Positions 45,727-57,790 of a stretch of 64,000 bases of DNA are shown here, piece by piece; position 1 is the first letter of the stretch; every line of letters starts with the position of its first letter. A program made the position numbers and the translations under genes. The notes beneath the pieces are model-generated. The model did no database searches. It saw nothing but the letters and a program-made list of their open reading frames with translations, and had not been told where the DNA came from. Source of the DNA: Macrocystis pyrifera (lineage: Eukaryota; Sar; Phaeophyceae; Laminariales; Laminariaceae); assembly GCA_031763025.1 (NCBI GenBank), contig JASSKH010000025.1, forward strand, positions 1,116,001 through 1,180,000, in the 5' to 3' direction.

Positions 45727-47940
45727 TTAGGCAACGTGGTCGAAGCTTGTAACCCCTGTACATACCCGATAGTCGATTAGTTTTGTTTGATTAGACCCCG
45801 TAGATGGAGCCCCACTGAATCGCGGGGCAAACGTTGACGGCAGAACGTGCCTAACGCGTGTTGTGCACCGTGCGATGCTGTCGACAAATAAAAAAAACTC
45901 TGAACGATTGCGTCTCGTGATAAAATAAGGAAGCAACACACTGCACTGGGGAGGAGGAAGAAGTGTCTCCCACGTACGTGACGGCGGATCATACTTTACG
46001 TACGAAAGCGGGGGGCAAACTAACGCGGTACTAGCTTAATCTATTAATATGAGATAGATGAAACTACTCAAGCGAACACAACTGTTGGTACGAATTATGA
46101 GCGTGGCGGCTATATTGTGTTTGTCTGTACACATGGTTTGGCAATACAGCTTTCCTCAAACCAGGAGGAGTAGGTTGGTTGATGAAGTAGTTTTGCAATT
46201 TTAGTGTTTGTCCGAAGGTTTCATTGGCGTAATATCGCGAGCTAGTTGTGCTTTCCCGGAGGGGTGGGAGACATCGGGGCGGTCGAGGTGACGTTTGGCT
46301 GCAAAAAACGTCGGACGATGCACCGGAAACGCTGGACACTCTGTATTTCTTGACCGATTGCTGTCGCGGAACATGCACCATTTCGAGTATGCACCCCACA
46401 TGATGACATTATATCCGGGGATTCTGCTTTAGGTGAATGTTGTGTAGACATAGCACAAAATTACGTAGTGGTCGATTCAATTGTAAAACGAAAAAGTTCG
46501 GGCGGGTACTCGTAGTAGATTACTTAGCGCGCAGGGGATGTGTATCATGTTTGGCCCACGTTCTAGCGGATGAAGCTCGTGGTTAAGCAACTTCCTGTTG
46601 CGCTTGCTTCGTTTATTACGTATAATACAAGGTATGAGGGATACTGGAGCTGATTTACGGAAGGATATTTGATTTATATCGGAACGGCATCTACGATCGG
46701 GTACCGAAAGCATCAGTTTTTGAATTCGGGGCGGGAGAAGAGTTAATATATATTCTTTAATATGTTTTTTTAATTCGGGGAGACGGAAAGCGGGTCCTCT
46801 TTTTAGGCATCGCTCAGGTACCGAAATCATTACTTTTTTAATTCGGGCGATTAATATCGATTTTAAATATGTATTTTTTTAATCCGGGGAGACGAATTTG
46901 GCGGAAGGCAAGCATAATAATACAAGGTCCCACGTATCAGATACGTTTGGTGACACTCCAGAACGACTGGTTTTCGAGTGAATACGTTCGAACACTCTCG
47001 CAAGCTTCGGATGTTTCAAAACATGCAAATCTGCGAAGGCGAGGAATCTGAAAAATAATGAGTAGCCTCTCCTACCCATCGGCTGGATTGGCGACGGCAG
47101 ATGGTTGGTGTGGTTGCTAAGAATCGAACTCTACTGTCGTGGGACGGACACCTAGTGCATGCTACGATGGTAGTGCGCTATTGCTATTCTGAGACTACTC
47201 ACTCGAGAAACTCTACTTTCACAGCCAAGCACTGGCCTTGAGAAAATGAAAGTGCATCCCGACGAACAACGCTATAGCCTACTTATTGTATTGATGGAAT
47301 ACTAATTTTACCCACTAATATTGATGTGTAAGCAGCACTACAGTAAGTAGATATGATAGTTTCTCAGCTGAGGAGCCCCATTAATCACAAAGAACTCTGC
47401 CCCAATGTCTACAAAATGCTGTAGCACTCGTTGGCAATATGTTAGGTTTCATATTAGAATACCCGGTTTTTTAGCTTACCATAAACGGGGAAAACGCAAT
47501 ATTAATGTCGACAGGACACAGACGACGCAAAGGGACCTCAATATCATCAAAGCGACTACGGGTTGACCCAAAAAGAGTTCTGCCGCAAACATCTCGGGGC
47601 ACGTTGTAGAATCATTGGGTATGAAGCAACACATTTACAAGCCTCGCGTGAGTCGATTTGCGCCATGCGCTGCCTACGGACGTTGTAGACATGCATACAT
47701 TTCCATAAGTAGATTTGCGTCCCAGATCTCGCAACTCGGGTGGTCCTACTCGAGTCTGGAGGCGAGCGTCGTGCGTGCAAATCGTGTACAAACCACATCA
47801 CCATCATCAGTTGTTAATAGTTTGCCCTTTTGGCTACAAAACGAGCTATGGCCTGGTTTGCAGCAGCCTCAGGATACTACGTTAGTGTGGCGGGGAGAGA
47901 AATGTATCTTGAGTACAGGCCGGCGGGTTATGTAATGAAG
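45727..47940. repeat. Unknown repeat family R, copy 1
   Basis: Starts AGGCAACGTGGTCGAAGC, as does copy 3 at 63113, and shares long stretches with copy 2 (47940-49320) that include GAGTAGCCTCTCCTACCC, GTGCATGCTACGATGGT and GGGACCTCAA(T/C)ATCATCAAA. Minus-strand translation of the right part is conserved with copy 2 (QxDxREAC near 47660), suggesting an old protein-coding segment. AT-rich, frameshifted, no domain recognised. Confidence 0.6.
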
Positions 47941-49320
47941 GTACGAACGCGGGGAGCTAACAAAAGCAACGGAGGCATAATATATGGGAAGGATTGAACT
48001 CTTGAAGCCAAAACAACTACGAACTATTATCGTAGCGACGGTATTGTTGTGTTCGTCTGTACAATCTTGGTTTACTAGTTCGGCTTTGCCCAGTACAGTA
48101 CAAATAGTTGGGTGGATGACGTAGTTAGCACTTCATTCTTTCAGTGAAGGCTTCGATCGGCTGGAAGTTGCGAGCTAGTTGTGCTCGATAGACGCTGCGT
48201 GCGTTATGCAGGGGTTGGGAGACATCGCGATGTTCGGGTAGGAGCCTGGTTGAACCCTTGCTCACGAAATCACTCGAGGAAATGGTGACAGCTTCTCTCT
48301 ATTTAGCGACTGATGCCTTTCGCGAAACATGAGTCATTTGTTGGGAAAATATACCCGTTTGAGAACCGTGAGGGTCCAGGTCTTCTGGTTTAGGTGTATG
48401 TGATGGGAGCATATGACACGAATTGACGTAGTAGTCGAGGCGTTTGGATAATCCAAAACGTTCGGGTTGATAGTAAGTTACTTGGCGCATTGTGGATAAT
48501 TTTCAAGCTACGATGCTAGTGGGGGAAGCTATGGGCCCAACGCGTTCTGGCTGATTGAGCTCGTGATGAAGTACGAATGTTTTTCGCTCGCTTAGGCTAG
48601 TAAGTATAATAATAGGTCCTACGTACCAGATACGTTGGTGACATTTCATGGCGATTGTTTTTTCTGGGTGGATGCGCACGAACATTCTCGCAAGATCGGT
48701 TCTCTCGGGACGTGCAAATCTGCGCAGGCGAGGAACCTAAAAACGAACGAGTAGCCTCTCCTACCCCTTCTCACAGCATGGCTGCTATGATTGGCAACAC
48801 CCGGTGGTGTACTTGTTGGAACCCAGGCGTGGTACGGGCGCCTACTAATAGTGTATGCTACGATGGTGGTGCACCTATTGATATTCGGAGACCTCTCACC
48901 TTAAGAGGTCTAGTGTAAGGGTGGAACAAAAAACAAACCCCCTACTATTGGTACCGGAGCGACATTGTGTTTCATAGTTTCTCAGTTGAGGAGTCTCACC
49001 AGTCACAAAGAGTTCTGCCTCAAACGTGCTACCATTACTGTAGCACGCGTGGGCAATAAGCTGACGTTTCTAGCTAGAACCCCGGGCTTTACAATTGCTT
49101 TTATGTGGGGAAACTTGCGCTCAATGTTAACAGTACCAAAACGACGAAAAGGGACCTCAACATCATCAAAACAATTACAGGCTGACTCACAAAGAGTTTG
49201 GCCACAAATGTCTCTCGCATGTTGACACATTGGAATCGTCGGGTGCGAACAAACGTGTACGCAAGCCTCGCGCACGTCGAGTTGCACCAAACGCTGCATA
49301 CAGATGTTGTATACCAATTG
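47940..49320 (-). repeat. Unknown repeat family R, copy 2, with a conserved 104-codon minus-strand frame
   Basis: Tandem to copy 1 and in the same orientation. A minus-strand frame at 49003-49317 stays open for 104 codons (VYNICMQRLVQLDVREAC, later CNCFDDVEVPFRRFGTVN), and its first half aligns with the corresponding part of copy 1 (VYNVRRQRMAQIDSREAC). Conservation of the reading frame between two diverged copies suggests past coding. No ATG is in position and no family is recognised. Confidence 0.5.
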
Positions 49321-49440
49321 TGATGGTATTACCTACTGAGCTATAGAGGGGTAATCGATCGATCGATTACCCAGCCCAGGGTAGTCCTTATAATACTCTC
49401 CCCCTCTCTGAACGGAGGGATCTTTGGGGCGTCAGAACCG
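49320..49440 (-). mobile_element. tRNA-derived SINE-like copy 3 (partial)
   Basis: On the minus strand it reads GTTCTGACGCCCCAAAGATC, a GGGGGAGAGTATTATAAGGA stretch, ACCCTGGGCTGGGTAATCGA, then TATAGCTCAGTAGGTAATACC (box A). It is cut off at the boundary with repeat R copy 2. Confidence 0.6.
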
Positions 49441-49479
49441 TATACCTGGTACGTCTGTACGCTGACCTACCCGCTTCGT

Positions 49480-49745
49480 TTCATTACCTGGAGAACCAGG
49501 GAGATGTGTTCTTTTTTCGTTTTTGTTTTTTTTAGGCACGCGCAAGCGTTTCTGTAAAAGAAACGTTCGAAGTGAGGTTCGAACCCGTGACCTGGACGAC
49601 GTCAAAGGTGAAAGTGTTACCTGCTCAGCTACAGGGGTAAAAGATCGATCGATTACCCAGCCCAGGGTAATCCTTATAACACTCTCCCGCCCTCTGAACG
49701 GCGGGATCTTTGGGGCATCAGAACCGTATACGTATATGTACCGTA
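49480..49745 (-). mobile_element. tRNA-derived SINE-like copy 4 (most complete)
   Basis: On the minus strand: a head GTTCTGATGCCCCAAAGATC, a GC-rich hairpin around CCGCCGTTCAGAGGGCGGGA, ACCCTGGGCTGGGTAATCGA, GTAGCTGAGCAGGTAACAC (box A, matching TRGCNNAGYNGG), then GGGTTCGAACCTCACTTCGA (box B, GGTTCGA), then ACGTTTCTTT and a short A-rich stretch. Spacing of A and B boxes is tRNA-like, but the T-stem pairs poorly and the acceptor stem is not formed, so I call it a SINE and not a tRNA gene. Confidence 0.65.
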
Positions 49746-50042
49746 GGTCTCGTAGCCCGGGGTGGTCCTACTCGAGTCCAAACGCGAGCGTCGTGTATGA
49801 ATATCGTGTGCAAACCACATCACCATCACGGCACCAAAAGAACCATCGTCTGGTTTGCAGCAGTCCTAGACTGTACCTGGTGTCATGCATACTTCAACTC
49901 GTAGGAGCGTTTAACCTTGGTGACCCTGAGGACACACCGTTGTAACAGACGCGTCACTTGCTCGCCCCTTGTACACTTCCTGACTTTCTACCAAGCATTA
50001 ATCCAGTTTTGCCGTTGCTCGTCGATTAACACTATCGTTCGT

Positions 50043-50400
50043 TTAGTCGCACTCTGGCGCTCTTCTCGCCCACCTTAATTGGCAGAAGCAGCGCCTGGAA
50101 TTGATATAGGGACTGTAGAGGTCGTCCAGCGCACTTGGCACTGCAGTTCGTCGAGCGTCAGACTGGGACACGGCGTGGGAGTACCTGTGGCGCCAAACCT
50201 GAGTTACTGAACGTGCGCACGCAATCTCCCCGACAGAGGAAGACAGATGGAGATGCAACGGAGATAATGTGAGGTTTCCGGTGGTAGTCTTCTAAATGTT
50301 GGAAGAACCCCTTGGCGTGTGCGTGTCGGTTATCGCGGATCGATGCAAACGAGGTCTCCACCAACAAAATACAAAGTAAAGCGACATACGACAGGTGCAC
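50043..50400 (-). other. Open minus-strand region with a hydrophobic start but no ATG
   Basis: The frame reading HLSYVALLCILLVETSFAS, then a His-rich stretch and SVFLCRGDCVRTF, ends at a plausible donor CCACAG|GTACTC near 50190. It resembles a secreted-protein exon, but the frame contains no ATG (it opens with GTG after an upstream TAG). It would need an upstream exon; I found none. Low confidence. Confidence 0.2.
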
Positions 50401-50459
50401 ATCATACTCTCCACGTGCGCACTAACTCCCTATCCGAGGGCTGACTACCAAGGGAAATT

Positions 50460-51800
50460 ACAGAGCGTTCTTCGGGACGCCGTTTGGACTCCTGCACGAT
50501 ATCGCGGGGAACCAAGGTTACCTGAGATTACGCGGGACTCTTCTTATGGGATGTGGCCACCGCGGGACGTGTATGAACCGGAACGATTCATATACTTTTC
50601 CATGGAACGAGATGATACATTTTGTGCGTTACACGTTTGCGCGGGTACGGGATATCATATTCATCACGGGACCAATGGGCTGTCGCAAACCCGGCACACA
50701 ACCGCGATATTTATGGTTGCCTTCGACTGAGGTGTGGTGCATCCGACATCATCAACCACCCTATTATTAACGGGACCCGAACTCGTTCGTTGTGGATTTT
50801 CGTGGGGTGCTGTATCGCAGGTGTCCGCAAGTGAGGCGCGGACGTTCAGCTGAGGGATTTTCGTTGTTTTCATTTTGTGCGCTACTCATTTGTGTGGAAA
50901 CGGGACTCACTCTTTTCCGTGGCGCGGGAGCGAGATATGCAATTTGTTCGGGACGCGTTTACGCGGTCGCGGGACTTTCGTCAAGGCGACAATACAGGAT
51001 TATCTCCAATCCCGCATAAATGCCGCGAAAAAGAAAAACGAGGACTGAATTGGAAAATTCCCTTCCTCTCGTTCTGAAAATTCCAAATAGTATACACCTA
51101 TGCGCTTGCCTAGCAGGTGCCGGTACGAGTATGAGGTACCCGTAGTGAGAACAACATCAGTTAATGCGAAATCTTCCTGATGATATATAGAAGTTGCACG
51201 AATCTTTGCATGCGAAAATAGCTACTGTGACATAATGTATATCCACATTTTGAAAACAGGCAGTGTTGTTTCGAAACGGTACGCACGGGAAAACTCCAGA
51301 TGGAAGAACGTGATCGGGACGTGGATGGTATGGAACGGGGAATCGTGTCTTATTTCATCTCCGATGGTGATTTCCAAAGTCGTACTGTGGTCAGTTTATG
51401 TCCCGACAGTCTTCCGTTCCGTCTTAAGATGTCATGTGCCCGTCACGAATGGGTCCCATCGTACTGCCTGCCCAGTACCGATTTTTTCCCGTTTTACCAT
51501 TCTACCTCGACTTACGTACACATTGTTTCTCCCAACCCGCATACCACCATTGGGGCAGATATTTTCCTAAATTTACCAACGGGTCAACCGTTTTCTCAAC
51601 ATATTACCACGGACACAATTGGACTATGCTACGTAATGCTTGGAGACCATAGAAGGACAGGAGACGGCAAACAGGAGACATGAATACAGTTTTAATTGTT
51701 TTCCCTCTTTCCCCGACGCCTTTAGAATTGCTGTCCGTTTATTGGAACAAACCACAGTCAAATTCTAAGCAGTTTGTCCCGAAAACGGGACTGCAGTCCT
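50460..51800 (+). other. Region enriched in the hexamer CGGGAC
   Basis: CGGGAC occurs about ten times between 50474 and 51792, for example at 50526, 50563, 50668, 50770, 50903, 50951, 50970 and 51315, and once as the palindrome GTCCCGAAAACGGGAC at about 51777-51792. Overlapping frames here contain repeated R-D residues (FVRDAFTRSRDF). No explanation is evident. Confidence 0.5.
51300..51683 (+). CDS. Unassigned open reading frame, 127 codons
   Basis: A true ATG opens 127 codons. The N-terminal part is acidic (EERDRDVDGMERG), followed by a Pro/Ser/His-rich middle with isolated cysteines (VSLCPDSLPFRLKMSCARHE, YCLPSTDFFPFYHS) and IGADIFLNLPTGQPFSQH. Composition is protein-like and codon use is not repetitive. 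No domain recognised. A plus-strand acceptor-like tract (CCTTTAG at about 51726) follows the stop. Confidence 0.3.
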   Translation: MEERDRDVDGMERGIVSYFISDGDFQSRTVVSLCPDSLPFRLKMSCARHEWVPSYCLPSTDFFPFYHSTSTYVHIVSPNPHTTIGADIFLNLPTGQPFSQHITTDTIGLCYVMLGDHRRTGDGKQET

Positions 51801-53560
51801 AAAGGGGTTGTCTAAAAGCCACGAAAAACACACTGCACACACAAGATATATATCGCAAGCATGCAGGCCCATCAACTGCACATCAGTTGCCATCGAGAGC
51901 TGTCGGTCATACTCCGGCAATACTATCTACCTGGTACCATATAAATAGATGTTATTCAAATGCGAACAGCCCGGATTTGTGTACTCGCCTTATCCCTTTC
52001 TGCATGATTTTTGTGATACCTGGTTCCAGATATTTCTGTTTACTTTTTCCTTCTCATTTATTACCTTTGTCCTTTTTTAGTATCTCTCCCCCATAACCGT
52101 AACCCGGATCCAGGGTCATATCCTCTAGCAGCCTCTCCTGTGTTGTAATCAAAACTCGATGTTGAAGTAACCTGAACTTTGCCCTCGAGTGGGATCAAAG
52201 TTAACAGGTACACAATTGTCGGATTTTATAACTTTATAAAAACAAAAATTGAGAAAATGACAAGTAGTGAAGAAAAAAACGTCTAAACGGCAAACTTCTT
52301 CCATTCGTAAAATAATTCAAGTCTGATAGGCTCAAAAAGTATGTACTCTTCAACAGCAACCGAACGCACTTACTCTTGCAAAAATAGAAAGAGAACAGCC
52401 GTAGTTGCAGTAAAAACCATATATTTGCCGCGGATTCTTCATTATCGCTTCAAACGCTTGCTTTTGCCGTACCTCCGGCTGCACTGGTTCGATTTTATCT
52501 AAAGTAAATATGTCCGGTTGCTGTTGAGGAGGACATAGTTTTTGAGCCTATGAGACATGAACTATTTTACGAATTGAAGAAATTATTAGCCGCTTACACC
52601 TATGCCAATGGGAAACCGAAGTATCAATAATAAGTTTGAATTTCAAAGATAGCCCCCCCCAAAAATTAGAGCACGCTTCCTATGGGCACGTTTTGAAAAC
52701 AAAAAAGTTCCCAACTTTTGGAGAAGACCGAAAAAAAACAGATCTGGGGCCGATGTTGGGTCAACATCGGCTTGAGAAAAACTCAGGCCGATCATTGGTT
52801 CGAAGCGGCGAGATTCCGAGTCTTCGACAGACATCGATCGACAAAACGAACGACTGCGTCATGAATTCTGAACGGAGTGCGCTCGTTAGGGGCTCCGACC
52901 CACCCTAGCGTCACCGTGTTCACACAATGTCCAGTGACGTGTGGCGGGCGCTGGCCAGGCGTACGGTAAAAAACCTACTAGCCGCTGGTGTGCACAAAAC
53001 AGTTTTTTTTCAGGTTTGGGAGGATACCGTAGGACGCCGCCGATAGGCTCTCGCCGCCTAGAGCATGGATTCACCTTCTATCTACGAGGCCATCATCTGT
53101 ACTCGTTGGCCTTGCCCAGCATCAAGCAGGTTGGCCGTGGGCTGAGTCTATATCGAGATAGAGCGTCTGTCGTCGCACGAGCTGATTTTTATCAGCGTGT
53201 TGACAACTTGCAACGAGGAAAAACAAATTGCGCCGCTTGCAACCGTTAGAAAACAAAGAAGAATATAGCAATCGTTTTCTCCCTTTTTTCCCACAGCGGC
53301 GGTACGACGATATGAGCGTCTTTTGTTCTGCTCACGATTCAATATCTCTCCACAAACCCCAGATTTCCTCCGCTCAACCCTCTACGTTTTCTTGAAAACA
53401 TTTTTTTTAAAAGAAAACTTTTGGGCTTCGTCTTTCCATTGGCATAGGTCGTAGACGTGTTTTTTCTCAATTACTTGTCATTTTATCAAGTTTTAAAATC
53501 TAGTGTTGAAAAAACAAGATTATTATTTAACTTTAATTGATAGCATTCGACGCATATTTA
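51800..53560. other. No supported gene
   Basis: Several plus-strand pyrimidine tracts end in TAG or CAG (about 52080, 53296) and could be splice acceptors of an intron-rich gene, but I could not build a consistent exon series. A 102-codon frame at 52941-53249 ends in NLQRGKTNCAACNR. Confidence 0.3.
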
Positions 53561-53574
53561 CAATTTCCCTCTTT

Positions 53575-54063
53575 TTAGATGTAGTCCCCAGTCACCGTTC
53601 TCGATATTTTGCCCAACCATTCCCGACTGCCGTTCTCGACCGTGGTTCCGAATATTTTCGCGACATATTTCTCGTTAGGTTTGCGACCCGTTACCCGATC
53701 GTTTTCCGTTCCGCCCGTAAATCGTCGTGTTGTCTGGCCCCGTTCCGTCAACAAAAATATCTTCCCACCTTCCCGTCCCACTCCCATCCGCGGCAAACAA
53801 ACGGGGCACGTTTGCCTTTCCTGCCATTCTTCAGGAAAAACAATTAATTTCCTTCTCACGGTAGGCGAGGCGATCTCATACCGCACCGCGCGTTCTCTAC
53901 GGGACAGGCTTCCCCCCTGGTTTCTCTTGGTGTTGACTGGGAGGAATCGAAAAACAAGGCAGCATAAGTGAACACCTTTCGCAGACATTTTTATTGCGGG
54001 GCTGCGTTTTTCATACGTTTGCCTTAGATTTACTGGGCATGCGTTGTTTATGCCGTCCGTCAA
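53575..54063 (-). CDS. Unassigned open reading frame, up to 162 codons
   Basis: Open on the minus strand; the first ATG inside is at the residues MSAKGVHL. It contains FPEEWQERQTCPVC, a lone C-x-x-C, and basic stretches. A competing plus-strand frame (53609-53971) of similar length overlaps it, so which strand codes, if either, is undecided. No family recognised. Confidence 0.22.
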   Translation of the reverse strand: MTDGINNACPVNLRQTYEKRSPAIKMSAKGVHLCCLVFRFLPVNTKRNQGGSLSRRERAVRYEIASPTVRRKLIVFPEEWQERQTCPVCLPRMGVGREGGKIFLLTERGQTTRRFTGGTENDRVTGRKPNEKYVAKIFGTTVENGSREWLGKISRTVTGDYI

Positions 54064-54494
54064 AAACCTTTTCGTCTTTATTAATACAACACTCAGTAAT
54101 GGTGTGTGTGCTGTCTTTACGTTAAAAAGTTCTCTGTACCAAACTACTCAAGCACACAAACCCAGTGTCAGTCCTGATTATTTATCATAGAGAGATTATT
54201 TTCATTGATATTTCATCAAAGAACCAAACATGCCGAGAAGAATAAGCCGATATCAGCAGCATTTTGTGATTTTGGAACGGCGATAATGTGTCACAGATTT
54301 TTCTCTGATCAGACGTGGTCGCCGTCCGCGTGCAGTCCACAGGAAATAATTGAAAGCACGGGGAAAAACTCGAGGAGATAACTCGTTGAGTTTCAAATTA
54401 GTCGGCGCCGACACGCGAAAATGCCCAAACGCACGTTTTTGACGATTTTTCGTTCAAAAACCCAAAATTTGAAAAAAAAAAACTAAATGAAGAT

Positions 54495-54740
54495 TGTTAA
54501 GTGTAAGGCGGTATGGACGTAAGAACCGACTACTACTAGCAGGTTGATGCCTTTCTGGTCACTCACACGAGGTGCTTGACGACGCTATAAGATCTTGTAC
54601 TAGTTGCTGTTTGCCCCGCCAGATGTCTTCTGAACGAAGGGGCGAGGCGCTCATCAGAACGGCAGGCGATAACGCCTGCCTGGTATGATGAGGGGACGAT
54701 TGCTACAAACCATAACGCCGCAACAGGGGGGAGGGGATAC
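54495..54740. repeat. Direct repeat (probable LTR), left copy
   Basis: Begins TGTTAAGTGTAAGGCGGTAT and ends with AACAGGGGGGAGGGGATAC. It matches 58866-59123 along its length, including GCGCTCATCAGAA and GGTTGATGCCTTT. Flanks do not show a clear target duplication. Confidence 0.7.
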
Positions 54741-55934
54741 CATAATCCTAGCCCACCCTGAAAGGCCGTATATGCAGATTCATAGAAAACTCAGGTAAGA
54801 ACAAAAACAATACGGAGAATTCGGAGAATGGATCGAAGATGCGACCCTTCACAATCCACTCCCACACCTCTAACGTGCGAGGCGGGAGCCGAATACACGT
54901 GGGCATTGCGAATCAGACAACCACAAGTCCGAAAGTACGGATAGGCGGAAGCAGGCAAAACAAGCTAGAACAACCCGGAAGCTAAATCGAGGACTTGAAC
55001 TCGAGGAAGCAGTGTGGCTCGCGTAGCCAGGAGCGGCATAAACTAACCTGAGAGCGAGACACAAACACAAAGAACAAAAAATGACCGATACAGCCTAATG
55101 CGAAGGCACGGGGTGCTTCGATAATTTAAACGAACGGGGGGGTAACGCAACCGAAACAAGTGCTGGCGCGAAGGGGTTCACTCGAATAGTGAGAACAGTG
55201 TCGGAAATATGGAAATCACGCTATGGGAGAACCCAAGACAGTCACGACCCGAACCCATAAAAAAGAGGGCAGAAACGACGCGTGCGAGATTTCGCCGACA
55301 CTGAACGCGCTATATAGAACACAAAAGTTACGCTGAGCAGACATCGTTACGGCCTATCGTTAAGGTCTGAGTCCGTTGGGTTATCGGCAAAAGGTTACCC
55401 AATCGCTTACCACCCAATCTAAACTTGATATCAGTCTGCAATATCGCGCGGGAGAGGGCGGAATGGAAAAGGTCGCGAAAAAAAACGAAATCTATCACCT
55501 CGGCCCGCTTGGGGGTATTAAGAAGGCGGAGGGGGAACTCATGAATGGAAAATGGGGTCAGACCTAAACCTAGGGCAACCTGTACGATGCGAAAAAAAGG
55601 CTCACGAACATGGCCTCGGGAAACCCAAAGAGGGGCCAAGGGATACAAGAAAAACAACAAGAAAAAAATTGGTACGACTGAAGGAATCGCAACGCTTACG
55701 AACTTTTTCGCCGCCCTCGAAGAGGGGGCGTAAACAATCGTAGATACCGAACTCAAGAGACGCATGAAAGCGGCCGCGTTCGTCGAATAATAATATACGA
55801 GTGGGAGTAGCAGGGTAGCGAGAAACTGGAGGCACGATTTGGGGGGGGCGTGAGAGTGCGGTTCCGTTCAAAAAAAAAAAAAAAACCCACCGCGCGAAAA
55901 AATTCGGTGGGTGAATGGGGTGACTCATCACCGA

Positions 55935-56045
55935 CTGGAAATCATCCACCGGAAAATCATCCACGGAAAAATCACCCAATGGAAAATTACCCCATGGGGA
56001 ATCATCCACGGAAAAGTCACAGAATGGAAAATCAGTGGGTTGTGA
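55935..56045 (+). repeat. 15-bp tandem repeats encoding an N-H-P-x-x pentapeptide
   Basis: AATCATCCACCGGAA, AATCATCCACGGAAA, AATCACCCAATGGAA and similar units run in register about seven times. In the plus frame starting near 55850 they encode NHPPENHPRKNHPMENYPMG and onward. Confidence 0.75.
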
Positions 56046-56545
56046 ATCGACGTCTCTATCTCGAAAAATACGAGAAGGGACGGATTCCGCCGCAGATAGG
56101 GGGTATATTCAAATCGCAAACAATGAATAGATGGCCGCAGAAAGAAATTACCGTACTGGAGGGGGTATATTCGCCAACAATGGTTGACGGCAAAATAGAA
56201 ATAAGAGAGGGGGTATAATCCAATCGCAAACCGGGGGTCGCCGCCAAAGAGAATCACCCGACTCTTCCGAGCGAGGCAGATCCAAATCGCAAATCGTGGG
56301 TGATGAGTCGACGTCTCTCTCGAAAAATACGAGGAGTGACGGATGCCTTTGCAGACCGAGCGCAAACCGTGGTTGGTGAGTCGACGTCTCTGTCGAACAA
56401 CGCAAACTCTTCCGAACGAGGCAGATCCAAATCACAAACCGTGGCTCGCCGCAGAATCACCAAGCTCTTCCGAGCGATTCAAATCCCAAACCTGAGTCGA
56501 CGTCTCTCTCGAATACTGAAGAGATTTACCAAGCTCTTCCGCGCG
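56040..56545. repeat. Imperfect tandem repeats around GAGTCGACGTCTCTCTCGAA
   Basis: The core recurs near 56047, 56307, 56378 and 56494 with linked segments (CCAAATCGCAAACCGTGG, ACTCTTCCGAGCGAGGCAGA). Spacing is irregular. Confidence 0.65.
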
Positions 56546-57099
56546 AGGCAGATTGAAATCTGCAAACATTGGTTGGCAGGCCGATGACGGATATGCCGCC
56601 TTCGGAAAGGTTGCACACCGGTACTGTGGTCGTAAACCCTGTGGGCAGGAATGCGAACGACAGTCGGAGGGGCCGGCCCCGCGGCTTGAGGAAAGTCGCC
56701 GCGCGACCAATTTGAACCAATGTCACTTTAAAAAACTTTGGTCGCAGGGCACTTGTGCGGGTGGAAATAATATGGTCAGCACACTGGAATTCCCCAGATT
56801 GTCGTGCTCCCGGTCGAGCAGGGATACGCATGCCAGATCCCAAACGTCACGGATAGAACGTAGGGGAATACAATGCGCACGTACGTCAGCGAGAGACATC
56901 AATGGGCCGTGCTCGCTGGGCGCTAGTAAAAACTCCAAACGCGAAAAACGATGAACCTCAGACTCGTATGTAGTCTCTACCTCGAGTGGAACGTTCTTGC
57001 TGTACGAAGATATCGGCACGTACGGCCCGGACTAGGCGCCAGGCATAAACAAGGAACCCGACCGGTTAATACGCTCCCTTCGACCGGCGGTAGCACCAA

Positions 57100-57790
57100 A
57101 AATATCTATGGTCAACATGAAAATGACTGCACGGTGGGTCAGGAGTAAAAGATGAGAGTCCTGCTGCTGTTCCAAAAAAGTCGCTGTCTGCTGAGGCATA
57201 AAAATAATCCCTGGTGTATTACGACGGTACGTCTGCGGTTTGATGGACGTGTAGTGCAGGAAAAACTGCACTAAAAAACTCGACACTCGGTGCAACATGA
57301 AAACGACTGGACGGTGGGTCAGGAATAAAAGCTGAGAGTCCTGCTTCTGTACAACAAATGTCGCCGTCTGCTGTGGCATGAAAATGATCACTGCTGTACG
57401 ACGGTACGTCTGCGGTTTGATGGACGTGTAGTGCAGGACAAAACTGCTCTAACAAAATCGATACTCGATGCAACATGAGAATCACTTCACAGCAGTGGTT
57501 CAGCACTAAAAACTAATAGCGCTGCTGCTGGACCTAGATTGTCGCTGTGGGCTGCGGCATGAAAACCTTCACTGTTGTATGGTTGCAAGTGTAGCGTAGG
57601 AAACTCTGCGCTGCTTGGCTCAAACAAGATATTATCGTACGAAGCCATAGTGGAGTATCGTTGCTCCTCGGGTACGGCAAAAAAAACTGCTGTACTGTTC
57701 GCTGTCTGCTGTGGCATGAAAATAATCACTGCTATAGGGCGGCACAGCGGTGGCTTGCTGGACGTCTAGTGTAGGAAAAACAACTCCACT
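57100..57790 (-). repeat. About 180-bp tandem repeats encoding repeats of about 60 residues
   Basis: Three to four diverged units each contain a TGTGGCATGAAAATGATCAC-like block, a GACGGTACGTCTGCGG-like block and a GATGGACGTGTAGTGCAGGA-like block. On the minus strand they encode repeats with F-H-A-T-A-D, P-P-S-S-R-F-H-V and P-A-L-H-V-H-Q-T-A-D-V-P. They follow directly on the coding remnant at 57632-58345. Confidence 0.7.

Noticed and set aside
49560..49645. Functional tRNA gene
   Set aside because: A and B boxes are good but acceptor and T stems do not pair and sister copies are more degraded. SINE origin fits better.
50158..50400. Secreted small protein with signal peptide
   Set aside because: The hydrophobic start is not preceded by an in-frame ATG; the frame opens with GTG after a stop. 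Kept only as a low-confidence open region.
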